Below the pieces are notes generated by a model that saw only the letters and a list, made by a program, of their open reading frames with translations, was not told where the DNA came from and did no database searches. Positions 34,694 to 46,770 of a stretch of DNA of 64,000 nt are shown in pieces. The stretch is taken from assembly GCA_003988855.1 (NCBI GenBank), contig QYAI01000048.1, positions 62,001 through 126,000 of the forward strand, given 5' to 3'. This stretch comes from Arachnopeziza araneosa (Eukaryota > Ascomycota > Leotiomycetes > Helotiales > Arachnopezizaceae). The position numbers were made by a program, and so were the translations under genes. The number at the start of each line of letters is the position of its first letter. Position 1 is the stretch's first letter.

Positions 34694-36379
34694 GATTAAT
34701 GTTTGAGAATTCGAAATAGAAGCTTTAGTTCTGCACCTTATTTTTCCAGAATAACCAGCAGCTCAAAGGATGAACAGAGCGGTAAAGAATGAGAAAGTAA
34801 CGGTCGAGTGATGTTGAAGAGATGGTTACCAACTGGAGAAGTTGAAGGTAATAAAGAGCTATAAGATGTCAAAGCATTCATACCACCGCTGCTCATCTAA
34901 ACACCATGCCCTCTTGCTGAATAAGATAAGATACCCGCTCATATGATCTTCAATGCAACGTAGATACAAAAATCACCTTTACTTCGCTGGCCATCGAAGC
35001 TGATATCTTGCACGTGACTTGATATCACATTGAGAGAATATTCATCCGTACAGTTAGAACAACGGATTGATTGGTATGTTGAAGAGCGGTGTATAATTGA
35101 AGAGACTCTTAACTCCATAGCACCCATTCACTTCCTTTCTGTAAGACTTGGCATATGCATTTGTGCCTGGGGGTTAGCTAACCCTTCGATAGAGTAGTCT
35201 GAGCCAGTTACTGAAGGTAAAGGTGACAAGTAGCCACTGAGCGTGTGATAATAGCCACCATTAAGAGTATCAGTATCTCCATGTTGCTTAGAGGCCCAGC
35301 ACAGGCGGCCGACTATGAACTTGCTCATTTCGTTGGATTACATAGAGATAAGAAACAACCGTGAGAAATGAACGTTTCGATTTGCCGAAATACAGCCAGT
35401 CGGCTCACTCACCTACTTAGGAAAGAGTGAAGAAAATCTGAGAAGAGAACTAAGTAGCGGCGGCCAACTTTCGTTAAGACTCAGCAACGTTGTGTCATCA
35501 TATATACCCAAAAATAGAACACAATTTCTTGGCCTTGACAGAAGGTTACCTCACCAATTTTGGTTTCTTTACAATTGTCTTGAATCTTCGTCAACCGAAT
35601 AAAAGTCATTCGAAGAGATTTGAAGGTTACTTGCTCGGGTAGACTTTGCCCATGTACAGGCCTCTCGCTCATTTCTCACCCGATGCCGAGCTTCACGTCA
35701 ACACCATCACTCTTCTCCAAATCTCCAAGATCTCGTCATGAGGACACAATCAATATAATTTCTGGTTACACGAATTTTTGCGAACGAGAGATGGCATCAT
35801 TACCTATCTGCTTTTTATCTGGTCCATAGAATGTTCTACTGCGGAAAGTAGGATGATTAGGTTTTAGAGCGTGTTTTGTGGTCCAAGTCTTCCATGAACC
35901 TTGCTCCTATATACCACTTCTTATATAACTTCCACACGCATTGTGGCCATGATGCCTTTCTCCACCAATCTGTGTTCGTCTCATAGGGTTGCGCTGACAT
36001 CCTTGGTTTCGGGTTTCATGCCGCATCTTTGAATACAGAGCACGCGCGGACCTTGAAGTTGTATTTGTTCGAAAAGATCGACAGTATGGATTCTCCACAG
36101 CCCATCACCTGGTAAAGTATCACGCTCAAATGGTGCTGGAACCTTGAATCTTGGCCGAGCTTGTCATTTTAAAAGGCCCGAGGTCAGCTCCTTTAAAGGT
36201 CTTTTCGCTATTCTTTGCGCTTGTGATGCTCTCGAACAACATTTCTGTTATTTAATTTGTTTTAATAGATTTGGTACAGCAAGAAGACCTTACGTTTGGG
36301 ATTTTTAAGCATCTAATCAAGGGCAGATACTTGCGACGAGAACATTGACCATCAACGATACTGTTAAATTACATTAGCG
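34694..36379. other. Intergenic region, nothing recognised
   Basis: About 1.7 kb. Several short frames on both strands (34939-36098) lack motifs and introns. The sequence is AT-rich and I regard it as non-coding, with the promoter of the glutaminase gene at the right end. Confidence 0.5.
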
Positions 36380-38636
36380 ATGTTGTTCTTAGTATTATTA
36401 TTTTCCATCGTTTGGACAACACTACTGGAAAATACAACTGGAGAATCGATCTTTTCGCCAGCTCGGCCACCAGCAATACCACTTGCAGTAAAATCGCCAT
36501 ATCTGAATGCTCTTCAATTTGCTGGAAGCGATGGAGGAAATGGAGGATATTTGGCAGGACAATGGCCTTCATTTTGGGCGTAAGTAGGAAATCAAATAGC
36601 GAAACCATCTCTAATTGTAGGAAGTGGCCAAATAGTGGGGTGGGCTGGCCTCATCAAGGTAGATGGAACTACTTACACTTGGATGGGAGATCCAGGGCCC
36701 GAATCAGTCACACAGGTTTCGTTCGAATATACCTCAACGAAAAGTATATTTGTTATGGATGTAGGAGGAAAGATCAAGATGAACGTTACATTTATGTCAC
36801 CTTTGACCCTGGATGATCAGAAACGACAGTCTTTGATATTTTCCTATCTTGATGTTACTGTTGAGTCTTCCGATGGAAACTCTCATGATGTCCAATTATA
36901 TACTGATATCTCTGCTGGTTTGTAACCCTCCCGGATGCGGAAATCAACTGACATGTCAAAGAATGGGTTTCTGGAGATCATGGCTCTATAGCACAATGGG
37001 AATACGATACCACTAGTGATGGAATCGCTTTTCATAGAGTATATCGACAAACACAGCTGCTCTTCAGCGAGACATCAGATCAAGCTGACTGGGGTTATTG
37101 GTATTGGGCAACGAAGAATACCGGAAATCTTTCCTTTCAATCCGGGGCTGATTCTTCTGTTCGGGGGACATTTCAAGCCAATTCAAAGCTGTCAAACTCC
37201 CAGGATACAAACTATCGTCCGATTGATGAAGATTTCCCGGTGTTTGGATTTTCTACCGATCTTGGTTCTGTAATTGGATCCGTCAGTACCCTTTATACCA
37301 TTGGCCTTACCCAAGAGCAAGCTATTCAGTTCGATGGAGCGACTGGAGTAGTGCCTCTTTCTTCTCTGTGGACTAGCTACTTTTCGAGCGAGACCGATGC
37401 TGTAAGTCACTTACTCTATCAAAAGCGAAGCTGACTTTAAAGGTTTCTTTCTTCTATAACGATTACGCGACTGCGTCTATAACCGCTTCAACTCTGGACA
37501 ATAAAATCTCTTCTGACTCTACGGTAGCTGGTGGTCAAGACTACTTGACCATTACATCTCTTTCTGCGCGTCAAGCTCTTGGAGCAACTCAATTGGTAGG
37601 AGATTTAACAAAACAATATCTAATTCTTAAGGAAATTTCTTCCGATGGTAGGTGATATTCCTATCTTAACTTTGAATTTAGCTAAAAGAGAATAGGCAAC
37701 GTTCAAACAGTTGATGTAATCTTTCCGTTTTATCCTATTTTGATGTATCTTCAACCATCTTTGGGCAAGCTCATGTTGGATCCTTTGTTTGAGAATCAAG
37801 AATCTGGACAATATCCCAATACTTATTCGATGCATGATTTAGGCTCTCACTTTCCAAACGCAACTGGCCATCCTGATGGCTTAGATGAGATGCAACCACT
37901 AGAAGAGTGTGGAAATATGCTCATCATGACGCTTGCTTATGCGCAACGATTAAATGATACAGCTTATTTATCTCAGCACTACAGCATTTTAAAACAATGG
38001 ACACAATACCTTATTCAAGAAGCACTCATTCCTGCGAACCAAATTTCTACCGACGACTTTGCTGGAAGTTTAGCCAACCAGACGAATTTAGCATTGAAAG
38101 GAATCATTGGTATCCAGACCATGGGCGTTATCGCCAATTTGACTGGTAACGCAGTGGATGGAGCTAATTATACAACCATTGCCAAAGACTACATAACAAA
38201 ATGGCAAACCCTCGGCATAGCTCAAGATGTTAATCCATCGCATACCACTCTCGCCTACGGCATGAATGATACTCATGGGCTCTTGTATAATCTCTACGGT
38301 GACCGCCTGTTGAGTCTCAATTTCGTCCCACAGTCTGTATATGATATGCAATCAGCATTCTATCCCACAGTGGGCGAGACATACGGCGTTCCTTTAGACA
38401 CACGACATAACTATACAAAGAGCGACTGGCAAATGTGGACCGCTTCGATTACGAGTGATAATACTAAGCAAATGTTTATCAAGGATTTGGTGAGCTGGAT
38501 TAATGTGACACCGACAAATATGGCGTTCACCGATCTCTATGACACGATTTCGGGTGATTGGGCTGTGGGACCGCCTCATTTCTCTGCTAGGCCGGTGGTA
38601 GGTGGTCATTTTGCACTGTTAGCTCTGACGACTTGA
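36380..38636 (+). CDS. gtaA: Glutaminase A-like secreted enzyme
   Basis: Five exons: 36380-36579, 36625-36917, 36962-37401, 37443-37647 and 37696-38636, giving 692 residues. A signal peptide is evident (MLFLVLLFSIVWTTLLENTTG). Segments typical of fungal glutaminase A and its DUF4965/DUF5127/DUF1793 relatives are SPARPPAIPLAVKSPYLNAL, GYLAGQWPSFW, VGWAGLIKVDG, ADWGYWYWAT, VDVIFPFYPILMY, YSMHDLGSHFPNATGH, EECGNMLIMTLAYAQ and FSARPVVGGHFALLAL. Several N-glycosylation sites fit secretion. In Aspergillus, GtaA hydrolyses glutamine to glutamate. Some family members are annotated only by domain, so the substrate is inferred. Exon 2 uses an acceptor at 36624, a few bases after an apparent AG at 36620, because only that keeps the frame. 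Confidence 0.88.
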
Positions 38637-39040
38637 TTGATTCTGTGATGTATATATTTAAGAAAAATCTCTAATATCGAAGGCGCTGTATGAAGAGATG
38701 ATAGGATTCTCTGTCGACTGTTGGCTTCGCTTAGTAGTAAATAAACAAACCGCCTACGAATTAATTCATACTAAATCATCGCTATTAACTCAACAGAACT
38801 GCTAAGCAATTCACAAAATCTAATAGATCGAAGCAAATTCTCTTTGTAGATTTCATTGTTGTCACGTGCTAAAATATGATGCAATTCGGTATTGCACCAC
38901 TTTCAATTTCTAGCCAACAAACTCTCAGCATCAGAACCCACACAAGCGTGACACGATCAGGAAAGTATCCATTTCCTTCATATATTCAATATAATTCTTC
39001 AAAGTTGATACATTTCCTTCTTCTTGGTCTCCACTTCACA
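38637..39040. other. Intergenic region with promoter of the oxygenase gene
   Basis: About 0.4 kb. A TATA-like stretch (catatattcaatataat, about 38979-38995) lies 45-60 bases before the ATG at 39041. The upstream in-frame ATG at 38876 belongs to a leader-like sequence without family similarity. Confidence 0.4.
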
Positions 39041-40293
39041 ATGTCTTTCCATTCTATCCCCATCCTTGATCTTTCTCTGGCAAGGGATCCTGCAACCAAA
39101 CTACAGTTTTTGGAGGATTTACGGCACGCTCTTCTCGAAGTTGGGTTCTTGTACCTCAAGAATGTAGGCATACCAGAAGAACTCACTCAAAAGGTCAAAG
39201 AAGAAGGTGTCGCGTTCTTTAGTCTGCCAGAGGAAGAAAAGTAATTCCCGAACCCTCCATCGAGTAACAATGCTTACTACTCTTTCGCAGACTAGCAATA
39301 GAGATGAAGAATGCACCTTCTTTCCTCGGCTACTCTCGCCTCGATGCCGAAATAACTGCACATACGATCGATCATCGTGAGCAGATTGATTTATCCACTT
39401 ACCATCCCAACCGAACACCAGACCAACCTCTGTATCGAAACCTCCTCGCGCCAACGTTGTGGCCTTCGTCTTCCCACCTTCCAAATTTCAAACCCGTTTA
39501 TTCCGAATACATTACCCGTATGAGCAAAATATCCATCTATTTTACCTCTCTTATAGCGGAAGCTATTGGTTTACCCGCAGATGCATTCAACAAGTACTTC
39601 GATGCGGATCAACAGCACAAGCTTAAGATTGTGAAATACCCTGATCTGCAAGAACTAGGACTGTGGAAAGAAGGAGAAGAAGTGCCGGAGGGACAAGGAG
39701 TAGGTCCGCATAAGGATAGCATGTTTACTTCTTATCTGTTGCAAGTTACAAACCATCGTGGTCTACAGGTGCAGAATTTGGCGGGACAATGGATTGATTG
39801 CCCGCCGATTGATGGCACGTTGGTGGTGGCTATTGGTCAGGGAATGGAGGCTTTGACTCAAGGCGTTTGCATGTCAACTACGCATAGGGTTCTGTCTCCT
39901 GCTCCAGGCACTGGAGCAAGATATTCGGTTCCCTTCTTTCAGGGTGTGAGCTATGATGCTGAATTTGACGAGCTGAATGATCTTGATAACGGGGGTGGTG
40001 CCGGTAGAGTTCCAGAAGAGATTGTGCAGATGAGGAGGAAGGTTGTTCAGAGGAATGGAGGAAGATTAGATGATGTAGAGTTTACATTCAGAGGAGGGAA
40101 TGTTGCGAAAACGCTCGGAGAGGCCACCCTGAGAAACAGAGTTAAAAGCCATCCAGATGTTGGAGAGAGATGGTATCCCGATATCCTCGCTCAGATCAGA
40201 GCAGAGCAGAAGAAAGAAGCAGAGAGTAAGACCTCTACTCAGACTATTAATCAGAACACACCAGTCCTAGGGAAAGTGGTAGAAGCACACTGA
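39041..40293 (+). CDS. 2-oxoglutarate/Fe(II)-dependent oxygenase (isopenicillin N synthase-like)
   Basis: Two exons (39041-39240, 39291-40293) encode 400 residues. The N terminus IPILDLSLARDP and VGFLYLKNVGIPEE is the usual start of the DIOX-N domain. The iron-binding triad is visible: His207 and Asp209 in GPHKDS, and His265 in STTHRVL, with Arg277 in ARYSVPFF as the 2-oxoglutarate ligand. LQVQNLAGQWIDCPPIDG is a conserved strand pair. The family hydroxylates or oxidises small molecules; the substrate is unknown. The C-terminal tail (about 330-400) is longer than in minimal members. An in-frame ATG at 38876 would add 55 non-homologous residues, so I prefer 39041. Confidence 0.9.
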
Positions 40294-40514
40294 ATAAAGT
40301 CTAATATGATGCCCATGGCATATTCTTATTCGCATAGCCTTTGTCTATGCTAACTCCCGCAATGCCAAGGTACCCATATCCATTTGTGTCGCTGCAAGCA
40401 AATCGCAAGCCTCCCACCATTCTACCCGTCTCACCGATACTCATCTCTCATCTAACGCTTCTTATTGAATAGCAAAGACCAAAACCCGCCGCACTCATTT
40501 ATTCTCTTAGCCCA

Positions 40515-40871
40515 TTACTTCGCCTGTGCTTGGAAGCCAGGGAAACATTCTTCCAGCGTCTTGCTGTGCTTGTTCGTGGCGTGCTCAGTCAGGCTGTGCA
40601 AATCAAATTGTCAGCCTGATCCATTTATTCAAAGATGATCATTTCAGATGCATGGGCGAACATACGCAGGCGCGCGAGTCGTCTTCAAGAACGTCGACTT
40701 GCAGACATCGCACTGAATGTCCTTTGCCTGCTCGTTGACCTTGAGTTGTGATTTTGCGACTTTGGTGTCTTTGTCCTTGCGATCACGCTTGGATGCGGCT
40801 TTGGCTCCCTGAAAAATAAAGATTAGTATCGTCTTGAACGCGAAGGAGTGAATTCGACGTACGTTTCCCAT
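40515..40871 (-). CDS. Small zinc-finger protein (At2g23090/ZNF706-like)
   Basis: Three minus-strand exons: 40871-40863 (only ATG GGA AAC), 40808-40666 and 40593-40515, giving 76 residues. The protein begins MGNGAKAASKRDRKDKDTK, a very basic start shared by small eukaryotic proteins of this type, and has one C2H2-like finger: CDVCKSTFL followed by HATNKH. It ends TLEECFPGFQAQAK. The 9-base first exon is easily missed by gene finders. Function is poorly known; related small proteins are linked to translation or stress. Confidence 0.85.
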
Positions 40872-41242
40872 TTTGACGGTTGCGCGTAGAGTTGAAATAC
40901 CGAGTAAAGAGATGGATAGAGGTCGAAAGGCGTTACTGAGGGATAATTTTCTTTGGAGGGGGATATTTTATCGGACCCTCGGGCTGGTAAAAGTTGCGGC
41001 TAGTCCTGATACAGATCTAAATTCTCGCTTAGAACCTTGTTTATAATTGAAATTAAGGTATTTTGGTTTCTGTATCATCAACATGGGTGCCTTTAACTTC
41101 GCGCTCATCCACAACACCTTCTCATCCACAAAAAATCAACCACAAATTATCAACCTCGCAAAACTCATCAATTTGACACTAGGATCCGATCTTTATGCTT
41201 CGCAGCCTCTTTGGGAAGCACGAACTCAGTGGGAACGCTATT
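40872..41242. promoter_or_regulatory. Divergent promoter region
   Basis: About 0.37 kb between the small zinc-finger gene and the AT-hook gene. The short plus-strand frame at 41047-41319 shows no homology-like pattern and overlaps the next start. Confidence 0.4.
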
Positions 41243-42396
41243 ATGGCTTCTACAATAACACATGCAGAGTTCAAGGAGGCTTTGGGACGCTATCCGGCGG
41301 TTTTGAAGAGTTTAAGTAAACCTCGTACGTCTTTTTCATGCAAGTCGAGGAGATTTTGGAAAAGTGATATTGACGCGTGTTCTATCTAGCTAAGGAGGGT
41401 AGCCTCACCCTCGAGGAACTCGACAAGTTTAGGTACATTTCGGCGCCTATGGCTTTCTCAAAGAACACTGGCCGTACTATGGAGCTTGACGATCTCAAGA
41501 AACTCATTGAGTGGAAGATGTATGTATCCATTCTTATTCTGCAGGTTTCCAACGAAGTTTGATACTGCGACAATTTTCGGCGTGTCACCTCTGTTTGCTC
41601 GACCCTAGATGTCTCAACCCTTGCAATTTTAATTCTTGCCATGAGTTTCAACTTTGAGAGAACAGATGCTAATAATTGTAGGCGTCACGGTACCTGGCGT
41701 CCAACCCTGACTAAGCTCGTCAACAAGAACTCTAATGAGAAGATTGCTACTGCTCTTAAAGATGCCTTTGCTCACTATTCTACCAACGAAAATGATATCG
41801 CTGGCACTCTTGACCGCATTGCTAAGCCCTTGTCAGGCATTGGCCCAGCCGCGGGATCTCTCATACTTGCCATTCATGATCCTCAAGGAGTAGTCTATTT
41901 CAGTGATGAGCTGTACAGATGGCTCTTGAAAGATGGCGAGAAAACTTCCCCAAAATACACAACCCAGGAGTTCGAGAAACTTTTTGACGAGGCGCACTCC
42001 GTCATGAACAGGATTAAGTGTACCCCAATCGAACTCGAGAAGGTGGCTTTCGTTTTGGTCAAGGAAAAGGATCCAGTCTATGAGCCTGCGTCAAAGAAGG
42101 AGCCATCAGGTAAACCGCGGGGCCGTCCAGCAAAGCCCGAAAGTGAGAAGAAGGTCAAGGTACCTAGTGGACGTGGTAGGGGTCGTCCGGCCGGAACTGG
42201 AAAAGCAAATAAGAGTGATAAGAAGGCTTCCAAGACAGCTGGCCCCAAGGCTCTCCCGAAGGCTGCTACCGCGGTGGGAAAGAGAGGAAGACCAGCAAAA
42301 GGTGACACTGAGGAAGAGCCTTCTACACCAGCAGCGAAGAAGAGAAAGATTTCAACCGCTAGTGCTAAGAGCAGTAGCAAGAAGGCCAAGGCTTGA
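41243..42396 (+). CDS. Uncharacterised AT-hook protein with helix-hairpin-helix-like segment
   Basis: Three exons: 41243-41324, 41390-41519 and 41682-42396, giving 308 residues; the second intron is 162 bases with a GTATGT donor. The N-terminal 180 residues look globular: TLEELDKFRYISAPMAF, DDLKKLIEWKMRHGTWRPTL, then LSGIGPAAGSLILAIHDP and VVYFSDELYRWLL. The LSGIGPAxxSL piece resembles the helix-hairpin-helix of DNA glycosylases. The tail carries three AT-hook-like cores (PRGRPAKP, GRGRPAG, KRGRPAKG) and Lys-rich stretches, including a KKRK nuclear signal. It is probably a nuclear DNA-binding protein. I recall related hypothetical proteins in filamentous fungi but no characterised one. Confidence 0.82.
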
Positions 42397-43769
42397 TTAT
42401 ATTCTTTGATTCTGCTCTGCTGCTCAGCTTTGGCTCGGTGTTTATTACCAGGGGACAAAACTCTTTCTTTTGTACATGATCACAAGGAAACGGACGGATG
42501 GCGCTTTCGGGATGAGGATCGATGCTGGGTGTATCATCATGGATTTATGCAAACTGACATTACAATGGCATAATTAATGAAGGCTGGCTTTCTCGTGGCT
42601 CTGTGAAATGTTCGCTGAATGGTGGTGCGTGATCCCGTCCCCTGCCATTTCGGTTCCTTCCGCTCAAATCAGGCGGGGTGGCAAGGAAGGAAGGCTGGCC
42701 GATCTTTTTACGAGCTTGTTCGATCTTCGGATCTCAGATCTCGCAACACAACAAATGCAAAGGACCAAGACAACAGAATGTCGGTCTAGACATGTCTCAA
42801 CGGAAATTCACCACGTTCCTGATTAAACTGATCAGCTAGCCTCGTCACCCAGGGCGTCAGGGCTGACTGCTTTTTCGGGACCAATTTCCACCACTCAGCA
42901 ACAAGAGCTGAAGTACCGACAGACACCCGTCCTACATAGGGCTTGTCGAGATGGAAGACACCGCTCACTATTTCCTCTTAGGCACACGAGCTCCTGCTGT
43001 TTTTACTGCTCGCAAGACATGCTACTCGTCCTTGCCAGCCTTCAAGCCCCTTCGTGCGCACGAGATGCCTCCACGACTGGCGATACGACACCTCAGAATT
43101 GCGTGCGAGAACTATAGGATCACAACAGAAGGCGGGCCAAGACGCTGCACCGCCGACAACGCAGAGATGAAAACCAACACGGCCAGAACCGAAGAACCTG
43201 TCAAGTCGTGCGGTGGATTAGCGCAACGTGGAAGGCCTCAGAGCACTTTCCGGCCCAGTGACCGCGCTGACTTGGCTGGCCATGACGGCCCAAAGCGATG
43301 TCTTCTCAGCCTTCAATTGCAAATCTGGGGTTTCCAGTGGTGGAACGATGCTTGTCTTCCTAGCTTGGACAAAAACGGCCCATGTGGCACCAGCACGCTT
43401 CCCAAGTGGTAGTTAAGCATCGGGACCCTTGGCGCTAGGTCGAGCAATTGGGTGTACAAAGTTCAGCCTCTTCAAGCCTCATTCCTCCAGAATATCTGCG
43501 TCTGTCAGTCCGGCTCAGTCATTTTCCCGGACCTCAGGAAATGCCAGATCGCTTGCCATCGAGACCTGAAGTCTCTATCTACGCCATCAGCCATGGCTGT
43601 TGCACGAGATGACTCCTTGTGCACCGAAGAGGCGAGTGAGCAGGTGGGTGCTGGGTATTTAGAGTATGTGATTAGGACCTTTTTTCAGGACTTGCAACAC
43701 ACGTTCCGCTCGGGTCAGACTTTATCCCACTCTACCTCTTCTGTCTGACTTTCTGCTTCTGCCCTCGTC
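42397..43769. other. Intergenic region upstream of the GH5 gene
   Basis: About 1.4 kb. The longest frame (42951-43412, 153 codons) has uneven composition with many Arg and Cys residues and no motif, and I do not call it. A short stretch at 43393-43457 has a weak 5S rRNA-like look (see findings). Confidence 0.4.
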
Positions 43770-45787
43770 ATGGCTAGTACAGGCTGGTCCCCGTTGAATG
43801 ACAAGAAGTCTCCGGATGGATCTTACTCCCATCCTCTTGACTTGGAACCATTGAGAGCAGGATTCCCAGAAAGTCGCCATGGAAAAACAAGACCTATCTA
43901 CAAGCGTACGCTGTGGATTGCATTAGCCCTGTTTATCTGCGCAATCGTCTCCCTTGTCGTTGGCACCGTGGTCTCAAAAAAGAAGCATTTCATGCCTGCT
44001 TTATCGACCTCAACCACAACCAGATCAGCAGCTGGAGTCGTCATCTCGTCTTCGTCTTCGTCATCGTCTGCTTCGAAATTATCAATAGCTACCACCACGC
44101 CGGCGCTCGCTAGCACATCTGGTCATGCCGTTACCGCTATCACTACCGCTACACTGGTTCCACTGGGGTCTCATGTATCTGCCACATTGGAATCTGCTAC
44201 ATTGGCGTCTACTACCCCATCAAAGTCTGTTGATTCTGCGTCAGCGCCGCCTCCTACAGCATTATCGACAACACCTACTACATTCTCGACGGCAATTGTT
44301 CCAAGAACAACTTCGAGCGCCGCTGCAACTCTTACACCTATCAACACACCCCAGCTGCTGGTAGAAGTCAATGCAACTCCTCCGAGCTGCGTTAACAGCA
44401 ACTCTCCAGCATCATCTGCTGGCAGAGTTGCATTGGCAGGTGTTAGTAAGTCATTCGAGCATCTCACAGTAAGACCTCGTCTAACATGGACCAGACATTG
44501 CAGGCTGTGACTTTGGAATGGATACCACAGTACTTTCTTTCCCGAGTATGTTCCAGCGCCCAAACTGACTTCTTACAGGGAACTCAGCCGTTAGCCAGCG
44601 CAACTTGCCCACTTGGCCCAGCATACAATCGCCCGGATGGCCCAGGTCAAATGATACACTTTACTCGGAATGGTTTCAACGTATTCCGACTTCCTGTCAG
44701 CTGGCAAATTCTTATCGCCAATAATGTTACTGCCTCTGGAAATCTGGATCCAACCAATCTGGCTAAATATGATTTGTATGAAATTCCGTTTCTCCAAGTA
44801 TAGTCCCAGCTAATCGTTCCTGTAGTTTGGTTCAAAGCTGTTTAGCCACCGGAGCTTATTGCCTAATCGATATTCACAATTATGCTCGATTCGGTCAGTT
44901 CCATGGCCGATATCTTGTTGTCTTTACTCATTAGAACATAGGCGGTGCTATCATTGGCCAAGGAGGACCTGCAGATACAGTCTTCGCACAACTTTGGACT
45001 GCGCTGGCTACCAAGTATAAATCCCAGAAAAAAATCATCTTTGGTGTCATGAATGAACCACATGATCGTAAGTATTCGACTCTATTGTATCGTCCTGGCT
45101 CACAATCTTAGTTCCAAGCCTCGCAACGTGGGGAGCAACAGTCCAAAAAGTCGTAACTGCAATCGCAAGTCGTCCCTTCTCCTCGTTATTCCAGCCGCTA
45201 ATGTTTTTCTAGCGCAATGCAGGAGCGTCCACTCAAATCATCCTCATCCCAGGGACAGATTTTTCCTCCGCCCTAAGTCTGGCCTCGAAATCTATCCCAT
45301 ACCTTTCGAACATCGTGAACCCCGATGGCACATACACGGGTCTCGTCTTCGATATACACAAATACATTGATACGAGTGGAGCTGGTGTAGTCTCGACGTG
45401 TGTTGACACTCAGGTTGCTGCAACTTGGGCATCATTGACACAATGGTTGAGGTGTCATGGGCGGATGGCTTTGCTGGTGAGCCAATGTACAATACAACAT
45501 TTTACAAGGGTTCAAGCTGATCATTATAGACCGAGACTGGAGGAGGTAGCACCCCTAGCTGTGACACCTACCTCTGCCAACTCGTGAGTTACGTCAACGC
45601 CAATTCAGATGTGTACCTGGGTTATCTCGGATGGTCGGCTGGCTCCTTCTCCCGTATGTCCCTTCTGGTGCCCAGCGACATCATACTAATAACTCAAGTA
45701 ACATATCCGTTGAGCTTAACACCATCGGTGACAAATGGTGTCTGGCAAGATGCCCAGATCTTGAACCAATGTTTGGTGCCAAGGTGA
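43770..45787 (+). CDS. Membrane-anchored GH5 endoglucanase-like enzyme
   Basis: Nine exons: 43770-44445, 44495-44529, 44579-44775, 44826-44893, 44942-45067, 45112-45164, 45213-45476, 45530-45653 and 45699-45787, giving 543 residues. A cytosolic N terminus of about 46 residues and one membrane helix (47-68) are followed by about 150 Ser/Thr/Ala-rich residues, then a GH5 domain like Trichoderma Cel5A. GH5 features are AGVNIAGCDFG, HFTRNGFNVFRLPVSWQ, IDIHNYARFGGAIIGQGGP, GVMNEPHD (acid/base Glu364), LTETGGG (nucleophile Glu475) and YLGYLGWSAGSF. The enzyme would cut beta-1,4-glucan or a related glucan outside the membrane. The intron at 45165-45212 has a GCAAGT donor. Exon 2 has only 35 bases. 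The type II anchor replaces the usual signal peptide and cellulose-binding domain. Confidence 0.9.
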
Positions 45788-46621
45788 GGTTCGCCTCAAA
45801 TTAGACTACCGTATGTTATCCCTCACGTGCATTGCGGATTCCAAGCCAAGCTTTCAAAGGTAGCTGTGCTGACTATGTACTGCAGATTCTCCGCTGCCCT
45901 CTACAAGTTGCCCACTTCATTTGGTAAACGTAAAATAGAGTTTGTGCAGAGAAGAGAGGTACTCTACAGAGACGTACGTGGGAAATTAATTGAAAGGACA
46001 GTATGAGTGAGCTTCTTTTGGGAAGGAATCTTACTTGATTGCGGTGAAGAGCGTCTTGATGATGCTTGTCCTGGTATCCAGGTTTGCCTGGGAGTGACGA
46101 ATCATGAGTTAATAATGAGCCGAGATAGAATTTCATTTGTAACGACGTAGAACGACTAATTGAGTAATGAATCACGTTATCTTATACACACCGCTAGAAT
46201 GACGAAGGCAATGGAAGTGACATGTGAATTGTGACATGGGAGATGTTGACAGCTTGGTGTTTCTCCAGGGCACTTCCCGACTGTCTTGTTGGAGGAAGAG
46301 GAAAACTCTTCGTGGTACGGGCCTGACCATAACCAGGCTTGAAAGCAAGCCTCTCCCCACATGAGATGAAGAAGAGCATGGAAGAAGCAGAGAGATAAGC
46401 GAAATCTGCTCGGCTTCAATCACGCCTTCACCTCGAGCAGCAGAGAAAAAAATTGGTGCAAGCCACCGAATGCAAGACCGTCGAGCCGGATTTAAATTTT
46501 CACGATGGCTTCTCCGCCAGCTGGCTCAACGCACACCGGTGTCTCGGAGATTTCCCGTCGAGGCTGTGAAGTGCCTCCCAGCACTGGTCCCGTCTCTCCT
46601 CATGGCTCCCACGTCGCTCAG

Positions 46622-46643
46622 CTCTCTCTCTCTCTCTCTCTCT
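46622..46643 (+). repeat. (CT)11 dinucleotide microsatellite
   Basis: Eleven uninterrupted CT units, followed by ttctcg. No gene is seen over it. Confidence 0.9.
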
Positions 46644-46730
46644 TTCTCGACATTTGTCCACCTCCCTCGCATCTGAGACCGCAGCGAGGACGCGGCGGCC
46701 TCAGCAAGAGCGCGCTGCAACCCGCGGAAG

Positions 46731-46770
46731 ATGCCATCTCGTGCCATCTCGTGCCATCTCGTGCCATCTC
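46731..46770 (+). repeat. 10-bp tandem repeat
   Basis: Four copies of the decamer rTGCCATCTC stand head to tail; the first has A and the other three have G at the first base. A partial degenerate copy follows. Confidence 0.9.

Noticed and set aside
28942..36379. The P450 with nearby genes as a secondary metabolite cluster
   Set aside because: Neighbours are a DNA-repair protease, a zinc-finger protein and a Nudix gene; no polyketide, peptide or terpene synthase is present in the window.
38876..39040. An in-frame upstream ATG for the 2-oxoglutarate oxygenase
   Set aside because: The extra 55 residues would include the TATA-like leader sequence and lack family similarity; the family starts at IPILDLS just after 39041.
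42951..43412. A 153-codon plus-strand frame
   Set aside because: Composition is uneven, with many Arg and Cys residues in no known arrangement; no introns, motifs or promoter signal. Chance frame in GC-richer DNA.
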